This document shows, in pieces, positions 58,776-64,000 of a stretch of 64,000 nucleotides of DNA. The translations under genes were made by a program, and so were the position numbers. The stretch spans positions 13,154,001 through 13,218,000 of the forward strand of contig JALGPY010000007.1 of the NCBI GenBank assembly GCA_023055425.1, in the 5' to 3' direction. Each line of letters begins with the position of its first letter. Positions within the stretch are counted from its first letter, which is position 1. Under the pieces are notes generated by a model, which saw only the letters and a program-made list of their open reading frames with translations, did no database searches and was not told the DNA's origin. The DNA is from Linanthus parryae. Its lineage: Eukaryota; Streptophyta; Magnoliopsida; Ericales; Polemoniaceae.

Positions 58776-61492
58776 CTCCGTAGGAATTGTTCCTGCGGAA
58801 GGGACTTCATGTGGCTTATATCCAGCTTTTCCATAAGCTTGTAGGCATTTGGATCAAAACCTTCTATGGTCCTTTTTGATGGCCATTCTCCATGTTCCTC
58901 CTTTGGGCCTTCTTTTGGTCGAACAAAACCTTCGATGGTGGATTCAACTTTAACCTTTTCCATGCTTGTAAGAGGCAAGTTTAAATCCTTTAGTGTCGGG
59001 TCTTTGCTCTTTCGTGCCTTATAGCGCAAGACGAGAATAGCTTTCGTGGTCTCCTTTGCTTCAGCCAACATTGTCTCACTATTCTTTGCGGCTACTTCAA
59101 CTTCTTTTTCTTCCTCGCGCTTCTTGACATCCTTTGACGAACCATTTTCTTTATGAGGAGTGCGTTTATAAGTTTTCACAGGTTCAATTTCCCGAAGGAT
59201 AATTTGCGCAGAGTAAAACTTTGCATTGGCGAAATAGGACTCAGCTTCAGTGAAAGGATTTTCATCAGCTACAATTTTCTCCACTACACCATTCGTACAA
59301 TATTTTAGGCATTGGTGAAGTGTTGACGGTACGACGCCATTCTCATGGATCCATGGCCGTCCAAGAAGAATTTTGTAGGAGGTCTTTGCTTCGATGACGC
59401 TGAAATAAACTCTTGAAACCATATTTCCGGTGACGAGATCTAGAGATATTGCCCCCATTGCTCTTTGCCCCCCTTGGTTGAATCCCTGGATAAGTATACG
59501 ACTAGGTGATAGTTCTTCAGTGGTTATCCCCAACTCCTTTAATGTTGCAAGTGGCATGAGGTTCACTGCTGATCCTCCATCTACAAATATCCTATTAACC
59601 TTCTGCTCACGAGTATACCTGCTGATGAACAAAGGTCGGTTGTGGTTCTTGCGACCCAGTAGTAAGTCTTCGTCGGTGAACACAATGGCGGCATCGCCGC
59701 AACCTTGGAAAGTTGTCTTGTCGGTGTGCTTAGGCGAAGAGGGTGTATCTACTTCTTCTTCATCGTCTTCAAAGGTTGTAGTGTCGCAAGTTATCTCTTG
59801 AGACTCGGGTTCAAGGGATATGGAGGTCATATGTGTTGTTGCTGCATCAACTTCTTCTTCCAAGACAATCTTCCCTTCTCTTGCAAGTTGCATGATCTTT
59901 TCCTTGAGAACGAAGCACTTTGTCGTAGAATGACCAAGCAAGCGATGGAATTTGCAATAATTGGGATCATTCACCTTGTTGGCTTCTTCGGGTCGCTTCG
60001 AGTCTTGAAGTTCAAGAATCTTCATCTCCATCAATTGCTCGAGCATCGTAGGAACTTCGCTATCGGCAAATGGGTATACCTTCGCCTGCAACTCCTTGAG
60101 TGTTGGTCTAGACCTTAAATTCATTGCGGTGGAATTAACTTGGTCGGCGTTATTATTCTTTGCTTTGCTTGAGAGCTTCACGGGTGTCGTAGTGACGGCC
60201 ATGGAATCCTTTTTGTTGGATTTGATGGTGAACTTCCCACCTTTGCGATTTTCCTCCCTATGTCCTCCCTTCCACGCGTCAAAAGGAGGTGGTCCTTGGA
60301 TCCCGTTAGATGCGATGCTAAGCTCCATGTCGTGGGCACGCGTAGCAATTTCCTCGAATGATGTTGGCTTGATTCCTTGAAGTATATACCTTAACCCCCA
60401 ATGCATGCCTTGGATGCACATCTCGATTGCTGAACCTTCGGAAAGACGATCCTTGCAGTTTAAACTCAAGTTCCTCCAGCGATTGATGTAGTCAATGGCC
60501 TTTTCATCTTTCCATTGGCGAGTGTTAGTCAATTCAACCATGCTGACAGTCCGTCGTGTGCTGTAGAAACGGTTGAGAAATTCCATCTCCATTTTCCCCC
60601 AACTATCAATAGACCTCGGTTCCAGCTGACCATACCAGTCGAAGGCATCATCTTTAAGGGTTCTAACAAATTGCTTCACGAGAAGGTCTCCATCGGTTCC
60701 AGCGTTGTTACATGTTTCGATGAAGTGGGCAACATGTTGCCTAGGGTTTCCTTTGCCCGAGAATTGTTGGAACTTAGGAGGATTGTAACCTTCTGGCATG
60801 CTTAACTTCTCGATTCTTTCTGTGTAAGGCTTAACGTAGGACTTAGATGACGTTGACGGTACTCCAGGCTTCCCGTTCATGGTGTTTAGGATGATCTCTT
60901 GTAGTTGATAGAGAGGAATGGAACCATTGGCTGACAATTGCACACTAGGTCGTGCTTCTTGCATGCTATTTGTTGTTCTCATTTCTTCCGGAGTCTTAGG
61001 GGTGTGTTCGAACACTTGACTTGCTTCTTCGCGACTCTCGAGCTTGTTTATTAACTTTGCAAGTTGCACATCACGTTCTTCCACAATCTTCTTTAAGTCG
61101 TCAAAGCCCTTGGTGAGGTTCGCAACTTGCTCTTCGATGGGAACCGTACTAGTAGTCATGACATGCATGCTAATATCATCATCATGATCACATGTTGGTT
61201 GATGGTTACTACCCTTAGTGCCGGATTTAGAGTTGCTTTCGCAACTTTCTTCGCAAGACTTGTTGACAGCAGAAGACTCCTGAGAAGTGGGGACATGTGA
61301 CTGTGACTTCTCTGAGGCAACATCTAGTGAACCATCTTGACTGCCCCCTGCAGTTGTGAGATTCTTTATGGCCTTAGCCATACTACGAGTTATTGGACCA
61401 GTGATTTGGGTTCCGGAGTTTGATTCTGAAGTTGAAGACTTGGCGTCTCCATCCTTGAGAGATGGAAGTTCGTTGTTCTTTGTAGGAGACAT
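58776..61492 (-). pseudogene. Tat gag and protease (911-codon frame)
   Basis: From ATG 61492, chosen because the longer frame starts inside the LTR. A low-complexity N terminus is followed by a coiled-coil-like stretch (about 120-150) and a retrotransposon gag domain (about 240-400; FSGKGNPRQHVAHF). Then come a zinc-binding YCKFHRLLGHSTTKC (about 512-526) and an aspartic protease with FVDGGSAVNLMP (about 637-648). The frame ends at 58757 after the A-run slip near 58830; beyond that point the pol frame continues the same protein. Apart from this slip gag is intact. Confidence 0.9.
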
Positions 61493-61540
61493 CACGAACA
61501 CTTGTGCTTGAGGAGAAGAGATGAGGGGCAGAGTTGTCCC

Positions 61541-61556
61541 ACTGGGCGTACCAAAA
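61541..61556 (-). promoter_or_regulatory. Probable primer-binding site of Tat element
   Basis: The minus strand reads TTTTGGTACGCCCAGT immediately after the 5' LTR. The position fits a primer-binding site. I do not assign the tRNA. Confidence 0.55.
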
Positions 61557-61558
61557 TT

Positions 61559-62508
61559 TGTACACACAAATTTATGCAATTGGAAACAAATGCGAGAAAT
61601 TCGGTGAAACAAATATTTTTATTGATGTTTTAATGTACTGGATTACAATCTCTGATAGTAAATTTCTAAACAGAAATTAAATCCCCTGATTCTTCTCCTG
61701 AAACGTCGAACGAGGGCTTAGCAGCTTGATCTCGAATCGAACGGATGAGCGGCCTTCGATTTTGACGAATAACGCGATGAAGGTCTCGAAGAACACACAC
61801 GTCGAACGAGGGCTTTAGAGGCTTGATCTCGTATCGGACGGATGAATGTCTTCGATGTTGATGAAGAACGCGATGAACGCCTTGAAGAACACGAAGAACG
61901 GCTTGAAGATCTTCGAGTGTCTTGAAGAACGCGGATGGAGATCTTCAACGACTTGAGGAACTCGATGATGATCTTCGAAGAACTTGATGAAGAACTTCGA
62001 AGAGCTTGATGATGATGATCTTGATTATGGATGAACTCGTCGGGGCTTCAGAAGCTTGATCTTCAGAGCTCTCTCCTTCTTGCAAGATGTAATTGTGTGT
62101 CTTTTATGCCTAGGGATGGCCCCTTTATATAGGCATGGGCCGACTTGTTGGCCAAGGTAGAAAATAAATATAATTATTTATTTATTTATTTTCTGCATCA
62201 ATTTGACAAGTGGCGCAACACTATTGGCCAAGCTTGCTAGTCTTGATAGCTGCATCATTTTGACAAGTGGCGCAACACTATTGGCCGAGCCTGGTGACTT
62301 GCAACCGTGTCATGTAGTGACGTGGCGTCGCCATAAGCAGTCCTTGCTTGTAAATAAGGTTTTGTCTCATTTACAGAGTAGTCCTTTTATTACTTATTGC
62401 TTTAAGGACAACAAATTTGACGGTGATTGCTATTTGACTCCACCATTTAATTAGGCGATAATAGACACGTGGCACTATTTAATTGGCCGTAAATTTTGCG
62501 TGTCTACA
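61559..62508 (-). repeat. 5' LTR of Tat element
   Basis: 950 bp. Same ends and internal features as 46514-47463, so this element-sense 5' LTR supplies the promoter for gag-pol on the minus strand. Confidence 0.92.
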
Positions 62509-62901
62509 ATTGTGTTTTTTTTATTAATTCAAAAATTTTCATTTGCTTCTCTGTATTCTTTATATCCCTCTTCTTCGATTTCTTTCAGAAAATCTCGGCT
62601 GATCGCCGACGAGAATCATCTCCATTCGGCAGATTTAGTATAGGGAGGTTCTGTCAAGTTGGTATCACAACCTTGTTGAGATTGAAGTCGGGCATCAAAA
62701 TGGGCCAAAATATGAGCTGAAACCTCAACTCCATGGACACCAAAGGCAAGGTCGAGGAGCCTGAGCAGCGCAACAAACGACCTTAACACCGCTGTGGATG
62801 GACTTAGAGTTCAGTTCGTAAACCTGGAAGAAGATATGGATGCAAAATTCACATATTCAAACTATACTTTTTAAAATGACTGAACTCTAGGGTTTGAGAA
62901 A
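62509..62901 (+). other. Leader of older Gypsy remnant with PBS-like site
   Basis: Right flank of the Tat element. ttggtatcacaacc at 62659-62672 resembles a methionine-tRNA primer-binding site two positions off. No LTR could be defined upstream. Confidence 0.4.
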
Positions 62902-63404
62902 TTGGAGAGAAAAATTGATGATCAAATGCGGAAGATGATAAACAATTTCAACCTCCTAACTAACCAGAAGAACAAAGAGAAGATGACTAAATATCATGAG
63001 GTCACTCACGAAGATAATTCTCAACAGTCTCTAAGAAAAATACCAGAATCTCATCAGCTTCCAGAGAATAGACTAATGCTGATGAACCACGAGTTACTGA
63101 GAATTACTCTAGTGGAACATTTTCAATGCCCAAATTAGAGTTCCTTTAGTTCAATGGAGTCGATCCTGTTAGGTGGCTGCAAAAGGTGGACACATATTTT
63201 CAAATATATAAGATAAATGAATTTCAAAATCCGATATTGGTATCTCTTCACTTAGAAGGGGAAGTTGATAGCTGGTTCAAATCTGAACTCAGTAAATTAG
63301 ATAAAGTGGTTTGGCAACAGTTTATTGAAAGACTATGCAAAGAATTTGCAGAGCCAGGGCATGAAAATATGTTACATTTAACTCAATATAATTTCTTCCT
63401 ATAA
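62902..63404 (+). pseudogene. Gypsy gag fragment
   Basis: In shifting frames the sequence gives LEFLQFNGVDPVRWLQKV (about 63140-63190), then IYKINEFQNPILVSLHLEGEV and WQQFIERLCKEFAEP. This is the retrotransposon gag domain of plant chromovirus-type elements. It stops at 63402-63404 with no pol after it. It is old and unrelated in sequence to the two larger Gypsy families here. Confidence 0.75.
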
Positions 63405-63451
63405 ATTTTTGTCTAAAAAACTATTTATATATATTTTTATTAAAAAAGCAT

Positions 63452-63560
63452 ATGGGCCAACAGAACAACCCTTACAAGTGGGCCGGGCCGGGCCTTGGGT
63501 ATCCAATGTTCAAGCACTTGGTATCAACCTCAATCAAAACCTTATTCATTGATTAGTCTC
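63452..63560 (+). promoter_or_regulatory. Promoter-like region with TGGGCC site II elements
   Basis: TGGGCC at 63452-63457 and 63479-63484, the latter within a gggccgggccgggcc cluster. Such site II elements (TCP-binding) are typical of constitutively expressed plant genes. Confidence 0.5.
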
Positions 63561-63750
63561 GGAGGCCCTAGCCCATCTCGCCGTCGGTAATTTCTCATCC
63601 TTTCCATGTCTCGTTCTTATCTCTGTTCTTCTTCTCATTTCCCAAACCCTTGAAAGCCGCCGGAGAAGACAAAGAAGAAGCTTCCAATTGATTGATAGAT
63701 TCTCCAATCGCCGTGAGCGAGTCTGCTCTATTCCTCCAACGTCGCCAACT
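63561..63750 (+). other. Probable first (untranslated) exon of host gene, runs off right edge
   Basis: CT-rich leader sequence (for example ttcttcttctcatttcccaaac) ends at a consensus donor, caact|gtaagtcc at 63751. The remaining 250 bases look like intron or a second leader exon (candidate acceptor near 63860). No start codon can be chosen inside the window, so the product is unknown. Confidence 0.45.
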
Positions 63751-64000
63751 GTAAGTCCTCTCAGTGTTTTTCTTCTTTCGCGCTCTAGCTAGGGCTTTTT
63801 CGTTATCTGTTGTTCTTCATAGACTGATCATGTTTTGAACACTTGAAATTGAAATAGAGGAATCATCATTTGAGGTTTTAGTAATCCAACCAATACAAGG
63901 AAGACCTTCACTTAAGCATCGGCTTGGTGGTTTCACCTCTGTATGGCATTTTTACCTTCACTATACAGAAAGCCATTCACCTCAAAAGATGCTTAAATTA

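Larger units (their letters stand above)
46514..62508 (-). mobile_element. Tat-lineage Ty3/gypsy retrotransposon, 16.0 kb
   Basis: Both 950-bp LTRs (46514-47463 and 61559-62508) start TGTACACAC and end GTGTCTACA, and differ at about nine positions by eye. Flanks GTTGT and ATTGT are a likely 5-bp target duplication with one change. On the minus strand the order is LTR, PBS, gag-protease, RT, RNase H, a second RNase H, integrase, a long 3' region, PPT, LTR. The second RNase H is diagnostic of Tat. The 3' region holds an antisense plant-mobile-domain gene and tandem repeats. Low LTR divergence indicates recent insertion, yet gag-pol and cargo are all broken. Confidence 0.92.

Noticed and set aside
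1..64000. tRNA, rRNA or CRISPR features
   Set aside because: None was seen. The tRNA-like strings are only primer-binding sites of retrotransposons.

Overview
The window is nuclear DNA of a flowering plant, most likely a eudicot. The evidence is R2R3-MYB genes with plant-type introns, plant-lineage LTR retrotransposons (Tekay chromovirus, Tat, Tork-like Copia), an L1-type LINE, and Stowaway, Tourist, Mutator-like and CACTA termini. I cannot name the species. It is an accessory region in which transposons are nested around a small, decaying MYB cluster.

Layout. 1-4432: an L1-type LINE (+) between two 71-bp direct repeats, inserted just upstream of an exon-like fragment (4566-4685). 5646-5895: a Stowaway-like MITE. 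5908-22131: a cluster of MYB98/MYB115/MYB118-type R2R3-MYB copies. One is structurally intact (7656-10068, -, three exons, 329 aa predicted). One is nearly complete but frameshifted in R3 (18026-20532, -). Three are remnants, and one of those is head-to-head with the frameshifted copy. The introns hold a Tourist-like MITE and a Mutator-like element with a perfect 9-bp target duplication. Between the two main MYB copies lies a 7.4-kb block bracketed by 1.3-kb inverted arms. It holds a truncated Copia element, an oppositely oriented Copia fragment, inverted sets of ~190-bp tandem units, a PIF/Harbinger transposase end and an LTR-like segment. 22731-24358: a degenerate LINE.

24359-41459: two Tekay-type chromovirus copies in tandem sharing the middle LTR (LTR-internal-LTR-internal). 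The second is cut off in RNase H by a CACTA end. Each copy has a 1.8-kb leader between the primer-binding site and gag. That leader carries two antisense reading frames, one of them packaged like a minigene (TATA, short two-helix membrane protein, AATAAA). 41460-46513: CACTA end, microsatellite, an LTR scrap, a Mutator-like end and a Tourist-like MITE. 46514-62508: a 16-kb Tat-lineage element (-) with near-identical 950-bp LTRs. It contains gag-protease, RT, two RNase H domains and integrase. An antisense, intron-containing plant-mobile-domain gene with its own TATA box and a tandem-repeat-rich 3' region also lie inside it. 62509-63404: remnant of another Gypsy element. 63452-64000: what looks like the promoter and first (untranslated) exon of an ordinary host gene running off the right edge.

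How it fits together. The only likely functional host genes are the intact MYB at 7656-10068 and the gene starting near 63.5 kb. Every retrotransposon coding region carries stops or frameshifts. The most unusual content is the antisense cargo inside the two Gypsy families, the shared-LTR tandem, the inverted-repeat bracket in the MYB cluster, and the paired lesions in the second MYB.
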